Positions 51,981 to 63,765 of a DNA stretch of 64,000 nt are shown one piece after another; the first letter of the stretch is position 1, and each line of letters opens with the position of its first letter. Under the pieces are notes generated by a model, which searched no databases, was not told where the DNA came from, and worked only from the letters and a program-made list of their open reading frames with translations. Both the position numbers and the translations under genes were made by a program. Location: assembly GCA_963576475.1 (NCBI GenBank), contig OY754982.1:16434217-16498216 (forward strand). The letters run 5' to 3'. The DNA is from Molanna angustata. Taxonomy: Eukaryota > Arthropoda > Insecta > Trichoptera > Molannidae.

Positions 51981-54299
51981 TTTTGACGAATAGGTTCAGT
52001 GAGCGCTTCTCTCAAAATGTTTCAATTGACTCGAGTGTACCCTACAGTGAAGCTCCGTTGGACCGCCTAATGGCCAGGCCGGGTCTAATACTAATGTGAG
52101 ATGTAAATGCAAAGACCAAATAATGTGTATCATCATGGTGAATGAGTGTGAAAGTGATAGGAATAAAAGATGAGGGACTCGTGCGCTTCGAGATGAAACC
52201 TGTAATCTTTGCATATAAGTGAATGCTGTCACAAGGCAACATAATATAAGAATCTGAACAGATAATCGCACACAATTCCAAATAGGGATTCTTCTTCCTT
52301 GTTTAAAATACGGTGTTTCTAACAGATATAAATATGTTTCTATACATCGTCGAAATGTGAAGAATTACAATCTTGTATCTAGAAAAGTTAAGATAGTAAT
52401 ATATTCACAATCTTTGAAACGTAATGGCTGGATTTTATTTTCATACAAAAAGGTTGATCCATTTTGACTATCCCTTATAGTTAATTGTGTTGTTCGATAA
52501 GTATATACTTCTATAACACCCCATGTATGAGGTGTCTTGGAAGAACTGCGAAAAACCTCACTTTTAGTTTCAATATCGACGTAGACCATAAATGTATATG
52601 AATGAAATCTATCCAGTCAGAATTATTGGCTGGATCCACTATGCTCACTAGTATAGTACGCATACTGCTATATCTCTTACCCATTCAATTCTTTCTCAGT
52701 ATAATTTATAAAAAATCCTTGAATCGTAGTTGAATCACGGTTCAAAGTCTTATTCCACGTTCAACTAAAACCTTATTAATAAAAATATTTGAAATCCAGT
52801 TCAGTTGATCTCGATTTTGAGCTCTATTTCATACGACAGAACCGAATTTAGCGTTGTTAAGTTGGTTGTCATGACCACATAACAGTATGCGTCTGACGAA
52901 ACACGTATACGCCACACGATAGTTCTGTCAAACTATAGCTTTTGCACTTTCTGACATTCAGTATTTTTGTTTGAATTCAACGTCAATTGAAAATTCTAAT
53001 GGATCGCTTTTCATATGTTTTCATATGAAAAGCTCGCTTTTCATATCATAATGGTTATGGGTACTTCAAAATTGTGAAATGTCAACTTAAACCAGTGTTA
53101 AACTACCCCCGTCGCCGCGCGCCGGTTCAATTTGATATTTGAGTTGAATCACGGTTCAACTCTTGATCCATGTTTATAAATAAGAAAAGTGATTTGGGTG
53201 CTAGGTGAGAATCAGATTGCCTCGAAAAGCTTGCTGGGATAAGCAACGTAGAGGGACGAAGATAAATAAATAAAATAAAATCGATAAATAAATAAATAAA
53301 GTCGTTGTCGCTCGCCGCCCAGATGAAGTGATCTTGTTAAGTCTGCTTTTGGGTCTTCATGACTGGTGCTCTACATTCTGCCCAGAAAAAGTAGCATAGA
53401 GGCGGGCCACACAGATTTATTTATAATAGCCAAAATCCTCAAATGTGAGAATAAGGACGAGATCGAGAGAGAGGATTTATAAAAAAGGTATGTCGGACAT
53501 GTGCTAAATGCACTTGAGAGACAATGTAGAAATTGGTAGAGGATTTGTATAAGTTAAGTACTTAGTAAAAAAATAAATACAAGGGTTTTGTAAAATCTGT
53601 AAAAAAGACAAGGAAAATACACTGTTGGGATTCTTAGAATCTCCATTTAAAAGCAGTGATAAGGTAGAATATGTAGGTAATTAACAAAAATTCATTACAT
53701 ACAAGAGATAATAATTATTATAATAGATAGATAAGTATCTTATTAAATGTATACCACCGCATCTCATTTAGATCCGTCCTTTTGGAATGGGGACATAACC
53801 TTTGCGAGGTAAATGTTAGGATGATCCAAGACATTTCCTCCTGAATCTTACAAGAGAATGGTGGGACATTATTTACGATCCGCATGACCCATGGGCTATG
53901 TACGGCCAGGGCTGGCCTTCGTATTACAGAATACAGATAGTAGAACATAGCTTGATAAAAATGTTCCCATGAACTAATTCCGCGTACGTTGTCCTCCGTC
54001 TATATTCATTTGATTTTAGGAAAACACAAAGGTTTCCTAGAGACTACATAAAAAAATGAAAAAAATTGTATTTAAGTAATGTTGACAATATTTCGCCAAA
54101 CAAAAAGTTAAGTGTTAGGAAATAAGTTATTAGAATTAGATCAGGGGGGCAAGTTTGGTCCAACCGGCGAAATCGGCCCTCCAGACAGATTAATAAAGAC
54201 TTAAAAAGTTCTAAAACACGTGATTAAATTTTTAGTTTTACTAGACACAATTGAAATCAAAGAACAAACAAACGTCAACATTTAGTCATTACATAAATA
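51981..54299. other. Mostly unrecognised DNA with a direct repeat pair and a hairpin
   Basis: GTTGAATCACGGTTCAA with related flanks occurs at 52729 and 53143 in the same direction, about 414 bp apart. Between them, 53006-53033 is a hairpin (GCTTTTCATATG / CATATGAAAAGC) followed by another partial copy. A CG-rich patch CCCCGTCGCCGCGCGCCGG sits at 53107-53125. This may be a small element; the class is unknown. Elsewhere nothing is supported. Confidence 0.4.
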
Positions 54300-54830
54300 C
54301 AAGAATACATACATACATACAATCACGCCATGTCCCTCATAGGGTAGGCAGAGCCACATTTTTCTATCTTGACACACATTCATCGCTTCGTCTACATTCA
54401 AGAATCGTCTCATACATGTTCGTCTGTTGTTCACGTTTCTTACATTTCCGTCTTTCAGAATATCGTTCACATGGTCGAGCCAACTTTTTTAAGGGCACCC
54501 CCGACCTCTTATATCATTCCCGTCAGCTTTGTACTTACATTTTCTTCGTCAGGCATTCTTTATTCATTTTTCCCAAGTTTCCAAACCATCTCAATAAATT
54601 TCATTCTATTAATTACATATTTTTCATCTTACATACATTCTTTCCTAGTGTCCTTATTTCTTACCCTGTTATATTCGTCCTTTTCCTCATGACTGAGGAT
54701 AGCGGCTGCAGTTCGTCGCCTCACGTATGGCCCGCATCCATGCCAATCTGCTTTGGGCTGAACGCAGAGCACCAGTCACTGAAGACCCCATTGTGGACTT
54801 AACCAAATCGCTCCATCTGGTCAACAGTAG
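54300..54830 (-). pseudogene. RTE-type LINE 3' end, decayed
   Basis: On the minus strand, following several stops, SWLDHVNDILKDGNVRNVNN, RRTCMRRFLNVDEAMNVCQD and YEGHGVIVCMYV run into an (ATGT)n tail at 54305-54322. It is the same family as 28.43-28.68 kb. The 183-codon plus-strand ORF here is antisense to it and not a gene. Confidence 0.75.
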
Positions 54831-55299
54831 TTATAGTTGAATTATTTCAGAGAAGACATATTATACCTTTACAAGTAGGGACAATAATAATGCTAAGTAC
54901 GTTTGTATTGTGACAAATTAATATAGTAAATCATATCTCTATCGTGGACATCACGTGTACCTGCTGAGTTAACATGAATGGAAACAGTTAAAATGTTATG
55001 AACTGTTGTTGGTGTTCGTGAGAAAATGCTACATTCCTGCAAAACACATGGAGGCATTCAAATAAACTAGCTAATTTTGAACCTTAAACTATTATCCTGA
55101 TGATGACAAGAAATTTATATGAGAGATACATGATAGCTTTGTTTTATTCTCTCTATGTCCAGTTTATTTTATGCATTTCAGTGGTAGGAAAAACTCCACC
55201 ATATGTAGAATGGCTGGTGTTATGGAAGAAACAAATAGAAGTATCGATTTGTTCCTGGAAAATAAAACATGAAAATCATGATCTAGATATTTTATATCG
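54831..55299. other. AT-rich DNA, nothing recognised
   Basis: No supported feature. Confidence 0.45.
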
Positions 55300-55490
55300 T
55301 ATAGTTTTTGGGACACATCCTTCTTCTGTAGCATGTCAGCTCCATTGTTGGTTGTCTCCTTTGATCGTCCATGGTACCCTATCCTGGGCACACTGCATCC
55401 AATTCTCTCCGTCCTTTTTTTGTCATCGGACCACCTTGCCTGATGGATTCTGCCGACGCTTCTTCGGCTTGTCGCCATTCTATTTAGTGT
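55300..55490 (-). pseudogene. LINE C-terminal fragment, frameshifted
   Basis: The minus strand starts MATSRRSVGRIHQARWSDD; after a shift in an AAAAAAA run it continues NWMQCAQDRVPWTIKGDNQQ W and stop. The R-GRPxxRW-DD..W-AQDR-xW..QW pattern is a LINE ORF2 end. Only ~60 codons remain. Confidence 0.6.
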
Positions 55491-57179
55491 ATATTTAAAG
55501 TTATGATTTCTACGGTATTTTCACATATAAAACGTCGATTTAGATCATATACCTTTCATCCAGTAGCTGGGTGTTGGGTGTATAATAATAGTTGGTTCAC
55601 ACGCCCTGCCCCGGGTCATTCGAGTGAAATGCCACGGAAACTAAACTAAGTAGTGGGTAGAGGTAGAGATAGCCATGCCCTGAGAAATCACTAAACTCGC
55701 CATGTTAACACTGTAAAATCACTTAACAAAGTGGCGAATTGTTTAAAATCACTGTGCGAGGTAGCGATAGCAAAAGCTAGTATTTTTTTTCAATGAATGG
55801 ATTATTAAGAAACCCAATCTCAACTTTACTTTCATCCATGTGCACTGTCACATGCAAAGATTATTTTATTATTTTAACTTCATACATAATTAACAAATTT
55901 CATCGTGTAAATGTTGTCGAGTTACTTTTTTATGTTCGAACTTTACTTCGTACTCTACTTTATTTGATAGTATCATAATTATAACTGTAACGGAAAATTA
56001 TGAGGATGAATTCAATGATTTTAGTAAAAAGTCTTTTGCAGCAAAAATTTGAATTTAACTTTAATTTATTCAATATAATTTAACTACGTATTATTCATAC
56101 ATTGAGACACATGGGGTATAAATCAGAATATGAGTTTCTAGTGGTCGATGCTTCTCCCCACTCTCCTCCCTACATCTCTCCTTTCCCATCCTATATTCAA
56201 AATTGATAAAATATTTTCAAAATTGTTAATAATTGTGTATGTAATATATATTTTAGAATACTATAATTGGCAATATAAAAATTATCATTGTAAATTTGTA
56301 TAAATTTTTCTTGTTTGCTGTTGTATTCTATAAAATTAATAAAAGACCAAGATATGACCGAGCGTACAATACTTGGTCTTGGTCATGGTCTGGGTCTTGA
56401 ATTAGCTAATCACTTCTCAGAATCTAACCTAGAATACAGTCAGAGAAGTGAAGCGCATTACCACTATGTCACAGCAATTGACATTTTTTGTAAGTACAGA
56501 ATATTAAAAACTAATAATTGTTTAATATGCATATTATATAATACACATGTATGTACATCAAAAATCATATCATTATCGTAAATAAATGCGTTACCTACCT
56601 GGGAAAAAAATAATAAGCGGGTGCCTATCATTCAACGTAATTTTAATGGTAAATCCGATGCATCGAGTTAAGTAAGTTCAACGAACGATGAAAATTATTG
56701 TATTACGCAGAGTTTCTTGTGTGTAGTCCCGACTAAACACGGCAGAATGTAAACAGGTTTGCTACACTTTTTTATGAATGAACTGGCTCGAAAACAATGA
56801 AACAAATTACCATAATAAAATTCACAACACAGGTGGGTTCCGTGTGAACCGGCAATATCAGCGCGAATGTAAAAAAGTCACAAAAGATGTAGAGAACAAC
56901 TATCATTGTGTTTGTGTAGGTTTTATACGCTTGTTCGTTCATCGGAAGAAGAAAGTTGCACGCATGCTCGGATGTCATTCACAGTTTTATTTTACTACAT
57001 CAAAGATGATTTTTTAATGTTGTTAATACGGCATTAATTTGTTGCATAAAAATATTAGGTAGGTATAATAAAAATGTTGCTAATTTTATTTTATATTACT
57101 TTTCGGGCGGCTAACCAAGTAATTTGACAAAATATATTACTTTAGTATCATGATGGTGTGACCAAATTAAGGAATTGAC
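55491..57179. other. AT-rich DNA, nothing recognised
   Basis: ORFs of 60-90 codons occur without motifs. No repeat was matched to the rest of the window. Confidence 0.45.
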
Positions 57180-57315
57180 TGGGAAAGACCTTTATTCGGC
57201 GGTGCGAGCTGCAGAGGGCAGAGAGTAGTAGGCAGAGACTGGAGACGACTTTTTCTGTTCATTAGCGGCCCCATAGATCCCGACCCTCAGCATTGAGGAA
57301 ACGAAGAAGAAGAAT
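57180..57315 (+). repeat. LINE 3' end remnant with GAAGAAGAA tail
   Basis: GGGAAAGACCTTTATTCGGC, GCAGAGACTGGAGACGACTT, CGACCCTCAGCATTGAGGAA then ACGAAGAAGAAGAA. The order (..W..W-x-F..AAP..DP) and the tail resemble the last codons of a LINE ORF2. Confidence 0.5.
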
Positions 57316-58896
57316 AAGATAGGTATATAATATTTTCTAACTACTCTTTTCAGCACCTTTTTATTTTGATTTTTGAGTTATGTTTTTATTTTATTTCTTA
57401 AGATCACCTGGGTGATGATAGTTCGTACAGTTTAAGGGTATTAACCAACGTTCTTCTTTAGTGTCCTTGGCCTCTATTGGAGATTCTGGGTGTCCATCTG
57501 GCGTAAGTACATATGTCCAGCACATAGCCTCTTTGATTTAGCACATGATCCTTGATGCCAGCAAATCTAGTTCAGTAACTAAACTCTTATATTTTTAATT
57601 TATATCGGAGGCTTACGCTGAACGCCTTTTATGAACCGCTACGTAAAAATAAGTTTGTGGACATTTTTTTATTGTTAACTGTGCGCTGCACACTCCGCCC
57701 ATCTACTATGTATGAATTGCAACTTTACCAATGCAGCCTTCTGTGTATTTCGGCCGTTTTTTTTTTCTTCCAAACTCTTGTCTTATAAAACCTGCTTTCA
57801 TTTTTTATCTGCGATCTAATACATATAATGCGAATTGTTTGATTCTTTCCGCACAGCAATAAATACGAATAAACATATTTGTACTGGATACAAGCCACGT
57901 AGAGGTATCTCTTAGGTATTGAGTGGCAAACCGCTCATGTTAATTAAAGACTAGAGAGAATCGCATTGTAGGAAAATGTATATTAGTTGTCTAATAAAAA
58001 ATAATGAGTATTGTGGTAGATCCATCTACTGTGCCTAAGTATAAAGCCAACCATCTTCTACTCGTGAAACTTCTCTCACGGGCTACTGACGATGGTAGAC
58101 CACTGACCGCTGACCCTACAAATCACACATTCTCAAAGTCTACGCGAGCCAAAATATTTCATATGTAGCAGACATCTTACATAAGTTGCACCTGCGCAGA
58201 CAGAAATAAATAACTTTATGTGAGTCCGGAACACCATCATATTTAATCACCCAATTATTCGATCACCCGAAACAATCCCACTAGTGTTTTCTTACGCGCA
58301 TAAATAAAATGAATGAAAACAATATAATCATAAAGTTTGGGATATTTTTTGCATAAAATTTATATCTTAATAGAGACTGATTTTTTTTTTCATTTGACAA
58401 TTAAATACAACAATAATACAAAAATATTGCCCCATTAGAAGTGCGGACACTTTTGTATGGGGCAAGAGAAACATTTAAAAGTATAATTAACAGTAAGAAA
58501 ATAAATACTATTCTAAACTAATTCTAACAACGGACATTATTTTTATACACAATTTGTTTTTGGCAGCTTGATTATGTGATATTTTATTTTATTTAATATA
58601 AAGATACACCAACAGAACACTTAACAAAACAAGCAAAGAAATCATGAAACAAAAACATAGAATCTCTAGTGCTCCAATAACAGGTAGGTATCTCCCGCAT
58701 GGCTATTGTGCATAGTTAGGTAGGTACAATCAATGTCTTCTGAGCATTCAAATTATAACCAAAAAAGACATTACACTCCACAAAAACGAAAGTTTAAAAT
58801 ACACTTATACATATGCATACATTTACATAGGTACAAATGATACACACATATTTGTATGTAAGAAAACAAAAGTTGAACTAAAAAAGATTCATTCAT
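57316..58896. other. AT-rich DNA, nothing recognised
   Basis: No supported feature; a TTTA-rich stretch near 58575-58595 may be another LINE tail. Confidence 0.4.
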
Positions 58897-59185
58897 TCAT
58901 ACCATCACGGCATAGGTATCCCACAATGTGGGGTAACCAGCGAAAGGTGTGCGGGTGTGCATTGCCTTATAAAAGAGAGCACAACACATCAGTGTATACC
59001 CACACACCAGTCTCGTCTCACCTAAAAAGGCACTATATTCAGAATGGGTGGTGAACCTCATTGCTGAACTATGTGAGATGTTATTGTTGCCTGTTGTATT
59101 TTCGATTACCCGGCTCTTACGGGACACTCGAAAACAATAATAGAAAAGAGTGGAAGTACTATTCTAAGCCGGTGCCTCGCAGCTA
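58897..59185 (+). repeat. Dispersed repeat family L (copy 3, uninterrupted)
   Basis: The reference copy for family L: ACCATCACGGCATAGGTATC, GTGGGGTAACCAGCGAAAGG, CACACCAGTCTCGTCTCACC, GAATGGGTGGTGAACCTCAT, CCCGGCTCTTACGGGACACT, GCCGGTGCCTCGCAGCTAAA. There is no tRNA head and no ORF with a motif. Confidence 0.75.
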
Positions 59186-60384
59186 AAGCAAACTAAAAAA
59201 GATAAAACAAAAAGAAAGAAGGAAAAATTGAACCGAAACAAAAAAAAATAGATCTTGGCCCATCATATTTTAAGGAATAAAAATAGAAAATTTATCAAGG
59301 GTCAATTTCAACAAAATTATATACGTAAGTATCAGTAGGGACCTATAATAATACTTTAAATTGTCACAACGATTCAGGCGCGACACGTCAACACTCATTG
59401 TATTGGTAGGTGCATACGCAAGTGCAATGTAACGACGGTCGATAGAGAACGTCGCGGACAATATTGTGAACTCGAAAAAAAAACAGAATAATTAAAAACC
59501 AAAAAATAATAAACCAAGGATTTGTGCATCCTTGGGGGTGTTATTTTCGTCTTTTATTTTTTTTCCTTCCTCCTTCCTTCCTTTTTGGACTCGGCAGCAT
59601 GCCCGAGATATATGATATGCAGTCATAAAAATATTCTATAAAGATTTGTTACCCTCACAAAAAAATTGATACATTTTATTATGAATGATAACGTTTTTTA
59701 TCAACTTATAAAACTAATTGAAATATTTTGTCAAACGCTTTCATACTTGCAATCTCTTTTGATGTACACATTCCCTAATCGTTCTGTTTCTTGTAAATCG
59801 TTGATTTCTCTCAACTTTTTCTGACACATGGCAACGGAATTGATTATTATTACAATTTATTTATTAAAATAATTTTAATTTAAAATTCACTGTTGGTAAT
59901 ATCAATTTATATTAAAAACTTTGGCGAACAATTCTCAATGCTGACTACTGATAGCATTTATGTTGTTTAAATTACAGACATTCTATTTTGAATAGAAACG
60001 ACATCATCTCGATAAAATATTTAAACAAGGGCACGACACCGGATGAAGTTGGACAGTATTTTTCGTTGGCCTCTCCCAGTTTGAGGACTATAGTTGTTTA
60101 TGAATGAATTCCGGACTCTCGTCCGCCGCACAATTGCTGTGAAAATTGATAATAATTTTAGTTCATTCATTATCTTGGACCATATCTGTAAAGACCACCT
60201 CACGTATTCAATGGACAGGTAAATACAATGAGATTGAACTTGTTTTTTGGGTAAAAATTCACTGCCAAAGACGGGCGATCTTATCGGATCGAGATCAAAT
60301 TTGTAAAAATAATACATAGGTACGCGTAATGTTAATTGAAGATTATTTTGATTTTAATTTATACTTCAAAACTCACCCTATTAG
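59186..60384. other. Unrecognised DNA
   Basis: There is a C/T-rich run at 59560-59585. A 98-codon minus-strand ORF (60021-60317) and a 63-codon ORF (59270-59461) have mixed composition but no recognisable motif. Confidence 0.4.
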
Positions 60385-60535
60385 TGTTTTATTTATTTAT
60401 TTATTTATACAATATACGGCATAAGCCATTTACTTGTTACAATACTAATCATGGGCCCATGTTAGAAAGGGCCCGTGACGCAAGTCCCAACCACCCTTCA
60501 CCTGTACTCGTACCTATACTAAAATTCCCATACAA
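60385..60535 (-). repeat. LINE 3' tail
   Basis: The plus strand starts with TTTATTTATTTATTTATA and continues CGGCATAAGCCATTTACTTG and GGGCCCGTGACGCAAGTCCC. Read on the minus strand this is a 3' UTR plus AAATA tail; the GGCTTATGCCG stem parallels the GGCATTTTATGCC stem at 50.38 kb. Confidence 0.6.
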
Positions 60536-60784
60536 AAATTGTACTAGAAATTTTACCTATATTTAAATACCATCCCTACGAAAAACTTGCGGAACATATA
60601 TACACGAACTTTTTTACTTTTTTCCCTTTTCCATTAGAAAATAAACCTCATTTATTTGATAAAAATTAGACGTCTAGAAATCCAGATATTTAAGTTTGAA
60701 TATTCAAATTTTCATACAAAATGACGATAAACTCGATTTCTAGGAAGATCAAAATTTTTTTTAATGTAATAAATTACAAATAGA

Positions 60785-60890
60785 GATAAAAATATTGAAG
60801 TAAATAAAAATATATACTAAGATAAAAATATAGAAACATAAAAATATAGATTCAGATAAAAACGTTGATTCACATAAAAATAGACAAAAA
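60785..60890 (+). repeat. Degenerate A-rich ~17-bp tandem repeat
   Basis: Units like AGATAAAAATATAGAAACAT, AAAAATATAGATTCAGAT and AAAACGTTGATTCACAT succeed each other about six times. Confidence 0.6.
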
Positions 60891-61289
60891 AAAATTAGAG
60901 AATAATAATTATAATTAGACACCTTCCAAACAGTATAAAATAAAATTAACAATAATAATACTACAAATATTATAACAAAATTTTAGCCATCTAAAATAAA
61001 CTTTAAAATGAATCCCAACTAACACGAATAAAAGAAAAAATAAAATTGTTTACACAAAGAAATAAATATATCAATCAATGTACCAATGACAATAAAACAA
61101 ATAATATAAAATAATAATAACAGGGAAAACTATGGATATATGAATGATCCATATTTTTTTTTTGAAGACCGGCATACTATCCCCGAAAATATCTGCATCA
61201 ACACACAGTTCATTACCAAACCTATGTAATCGCGGTATTGGTGAGTTAAAAAAATACTTTATTTAAATGTTTTATTTATTTTTTCTCCT
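60891..61289. other. AT-rich DNA, nothing recognised
   Basis: No supported feature. Confidence 0.4.
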
Positions 61290-61530
61290 AATTCTTGTGC
61301 CACTCCTAACAGAAGTTGGCGACCATCACACCAAACTCGTGACAATCTTGCACCAACCTAATGAGTGACGCTCATCCGTAATCCCGAATCACTGCCCGAA
61401 TTTTTTTAGCCACGATGATTATTTACGCCCCACACCCCGTCTTCCCTCCACTGTAAGTTGTAGAAGGACATATTAAATTTATCACCACGGAATATATGGT
61501 CAAAGTATGCCGTTTTGCGTACCTTGACAG
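61290..61530 (-). pseudogene. LINE C-terminal fragment, highly decayed
   Basis: The minus strand begins VRKTAYFDHIFRGDKFNM and, in a shifted frame, has IRLVQDCHEFGVMVANFC. These correspond to RRKTxYFGHxxRGEKY and LFRxAQDRxxFxxVVAN of family D-like LINEs. Multiple stops. Confidence 0.6.
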
Positions 61531-61537
61531 TGGTTAA

Positions 61538-61560
61538 CAACTCTCTCTCTCTCTCTCTTT
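61538..61560 (+). repeat. (CT)n microsatellite
   Basis: A run of CTCTCTCTCTCTCTCTCT directly after the LINE fragment. Confidence 0.9.
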
Positions 61561-61605
61561 ACCCTTATATTCAAAACTCTTTCGTTGGAGACTCTTATTT
61601 TACCA

Positions 61606-61655
61606 CTTCCTTACACCCTGTACAATTGGCGAGTTTATTGACAAATTTATTTTTT
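61606..61655 (-). repeat. SINE family C tail remnant
   Basis: CACTTCCTTACACCCTGTAC and AATTGGCGAGTTTATTG match the reversed 3' tail of SINE C at 25.89 kb; the stem-loop itself is lost. Confidence 0.5.
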
Positions 61656-61908
61656 TCCGACGGATATCCAAAAAAAATGTCAACGAGTTGTCATAAACAA
61701 TAATAACATACCTACATTTTATTTTCCAAGATACTGACTTACTTTGCGGGGCCAGACCTTAGACCTTGCCATTCCAGAAGGCGGTGACGGATATCGCCAT
61801 GTCGTTCACTGTTTTTAGGTCACTTGTGCTGCATGTCGTCTTCATTCCAACGTAAAACTCGTGTATATAGATGGTGTTTCACAAAAATTTCAATCGGTTT
61901 CATGCTTA

Positions 61909-62314
61909 TCCAACTGTCGATTTGTTCAAGAGAACTTTGTTCTTTTAACATATCGACAAAGTATCAAGCCAGGATACGCGAGATTTGTATGCAGGGTCTA
62001 TATTTTTCACGGTTTTTCCAACTTTGAAGTCAAAAAACACCAACTTCGCAGTATATATGTTCTATATTCGGATTTACTCAGAATTCGGAGTAGAACATTT
62101 AGTGTGTCTGTGTGTTCATATTCTGGGTAGGAAATACAGACTGACATCCATACTATACTATCCTGACATACATACTTACATGTTTTATATAGAAAACAAA
62201 ATATCTTAAAATATTTTTTAATTTGTGTTTATGTGTTAATATTTTGGTGCGTATTCATCCATTATACATACTATCGCCATCGACAGTTGGATCTCATGTG
62301 TTCCATGCAACTAG
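61909..62314 (+). mobile_element. Helitron-like copy, internally deleted (406 bp)
   Basis: It begins TCCAACTGTCGATTTGTTCA after an A and ends CATGCAACTAG before a T, so both borders are canonical A|TC...CTAG|T. The interior keeps the 5' ~200 bp and the 3' ~190 bp; the central segment with poly-C and most A/T blocks is deleted at the GTGTGTCTGTGTG tract. It is in the opposite orientation to the array. Confidence 0.85.
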
Positions 62315-62638
62315 TAATATACATAAATACGTGAAAAATTCATTGAATTTCAGCTGATTTAGTTTTTCATTAAAATGAAAAAAATGGGTCAATGAACAAT
62401 TCAGTCCATTGACCCATTGTTCATTTGGACTGTAGTTAAAAGTAAAGTGTTGGCCACAACAAACGTATGTTCAGTAGAATTTTAAACGGAATTTTATTTT
62501 TTTTTTATTTATACGCAAATACAAAGAACCTAAATAATTTGCAGGTCAATTTTGGGTCACATTTGATTCATTTGTCTAACGTTTGACTTCACAAAGTGCG
62601 ATACCATTACGCATTACTGTTATTTTTTCTTCAAACTC
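62315..62638. other. AT-rich DNA upstream of the candidate exon
   Basis: Contains an inverted pair around 62386-62432 (GGGTCAATGAACAATTCAGT / CATTGACCCATTGTTCATTT). Nothing else recognised. Confidence 0.4.
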
Positions 62639-62717
62639 ATGGATGGCAATGAATTTGTCAAAGTTTTATCCGAGTATTGCCTATCAGATGATGTATATGC
62701 TACGACATCTTTGAACC
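62639..62717 (+). CDS. Possible first coding exon of an unknown host gene
   Basis: An ATG at 62639 opens 26 codons (MDGNEFVKVLSEYCLSDDVY ATTSLN) that end one base into the next codon at a perfect donor, GTAAGT (62718-62723). Upstream is a short pyrimidine-rich stretch and no in-frame ATG nearby. The peptide is acidic, not repetitive, and matches nothing else in the window. I do not recognise a family and see no downstream exon before the edge. It could equally be chance. Confidence 0.25.
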
Positions 62718-62965
62718 GTAAGTAATTTTAAGATCGACATATATTTTTAGGTGTTATGACACAAAAGCTAACGAGAACATAGCTCATTAAATATGCAGGT
62801 ATATGTAGATTGTTATCATTTTGGGTCATAGTTCCCAATATTTTCTATTGATCATTTATTGCAAGGCTATTATTTGGCGAGATAAAGTGTAAAAAATATG
62901 TCCAGTACTGGGTGCTAATCTTATTGTCAAACTGTGGAACGAGTAAAAATTTTCATTTCGGGTTT

Positions 62966-63765
62966 TCCAACTGTCGATTTGTTAGAATAGAATTTTATTC
63001 TCTTAACATATCGACAAAATATCAAGCCAATATACGCGAGATTTGTATGCAGGGTCTATATTTTTCACGGTTTTGCCAATTTTGAAGACAAAAACACCAA
63101 CTTATTGGCTTCGAAGCATATATGTATGTTCTATATTTGTATGGATTTACTCAGAATTCGGAGTAGAACATTTAGTTGACAACCCCTAAATATATTTAGT
63201 TGTTGCCGACCGCCATGGCACAGTTGGTAAGCCGTTCGGTTCCTGTGCGGGCGTCCTGGGTTCGATTTCCAGCAGAGGAGAAATTTATTTAAATTTATTT
63301 CTCACGCAAATATTGCTTCTCTGGGCTGGAAACACTGGTTAGTTGGAAGAAATTGCCATACGGCAATTAACTCGCCACTTGCGCAGGGTGCAAGTAAGTG
63401 TTCATTATTAGATATTATTATAAGTTGTGTGTCTGTGTGTCCGTCCCCCCTTATAATTTTTGATCCGCTCAATTTACAGAGTTTAAAATTTCAGAATATA
63501 TAGATAGTTATAGGGCCTACAAAACTTTTATACCTACTCTTATTTTTAATTTTAGATTCAATCAGGGATTATCAACTTTTGAATTTTGACTTTAATTTTC
63601 CATATGTTTCAAAAACCATAAAAGCTAGAACGCTGAAAATTGGTATAAATACCTATAGACAAATACAAAATCTCAAATTTGTTTTTTCAAAAAATTCCAG
63701 TCTTCTAAAACATTTTTTAATGAATAATTTATGTGTTTAAAAAAACCTAAACATCCCAACTACGG
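62966..63765 (+). mobile_element. Helitron-like copy, truncated, split by SINE C
   Basis: The 5' part is 62966-63177 (TCCAACTGTCGATTTGTTAG to AGAATTCGGAGTAGAACATT). It resumes at about 63426 (GTGTGTCTGTGTGTCCGTCC, CCCCTTATAATTTTTGATCC) and is lost near 63765 (CCTAAACATCCCAACTAC). The 3' hairpin/CTAG end is absent. The base before TC is T here. Confidence 0.8.
63205..63410 (+). mobile_element. tRNA-derived SINE with LINE-type tail, family C (copy 2)
   Basis: The head is GCCGACCGCCATGGCACAGT, with GGGTTCGATTTCCAGCAGAG as B box; the body is TTTAAATTTATTTCTCACGC; the tail is GTTAGTTGGAAGAAATTGCC plus ATACGGCAATTAACTCGCCA. It sits inside the Helitron-like copy. AGTTGT occurs on both sides (63199-63204 and near 63423), a possible short target duplication. 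Confidence 0.85.

Noticed and set aside
54251..54802. 183-codon plus-strand ORF
   Set aside because: It is antisense to a LINE 3' end (GWHDHVNDILKDGNV-type codons on the minus strand).
60021..60317. 98-codon minus-strand ORF as a host exon
   Set aside because: No recognisable domain and no convincing splice sites in frame.
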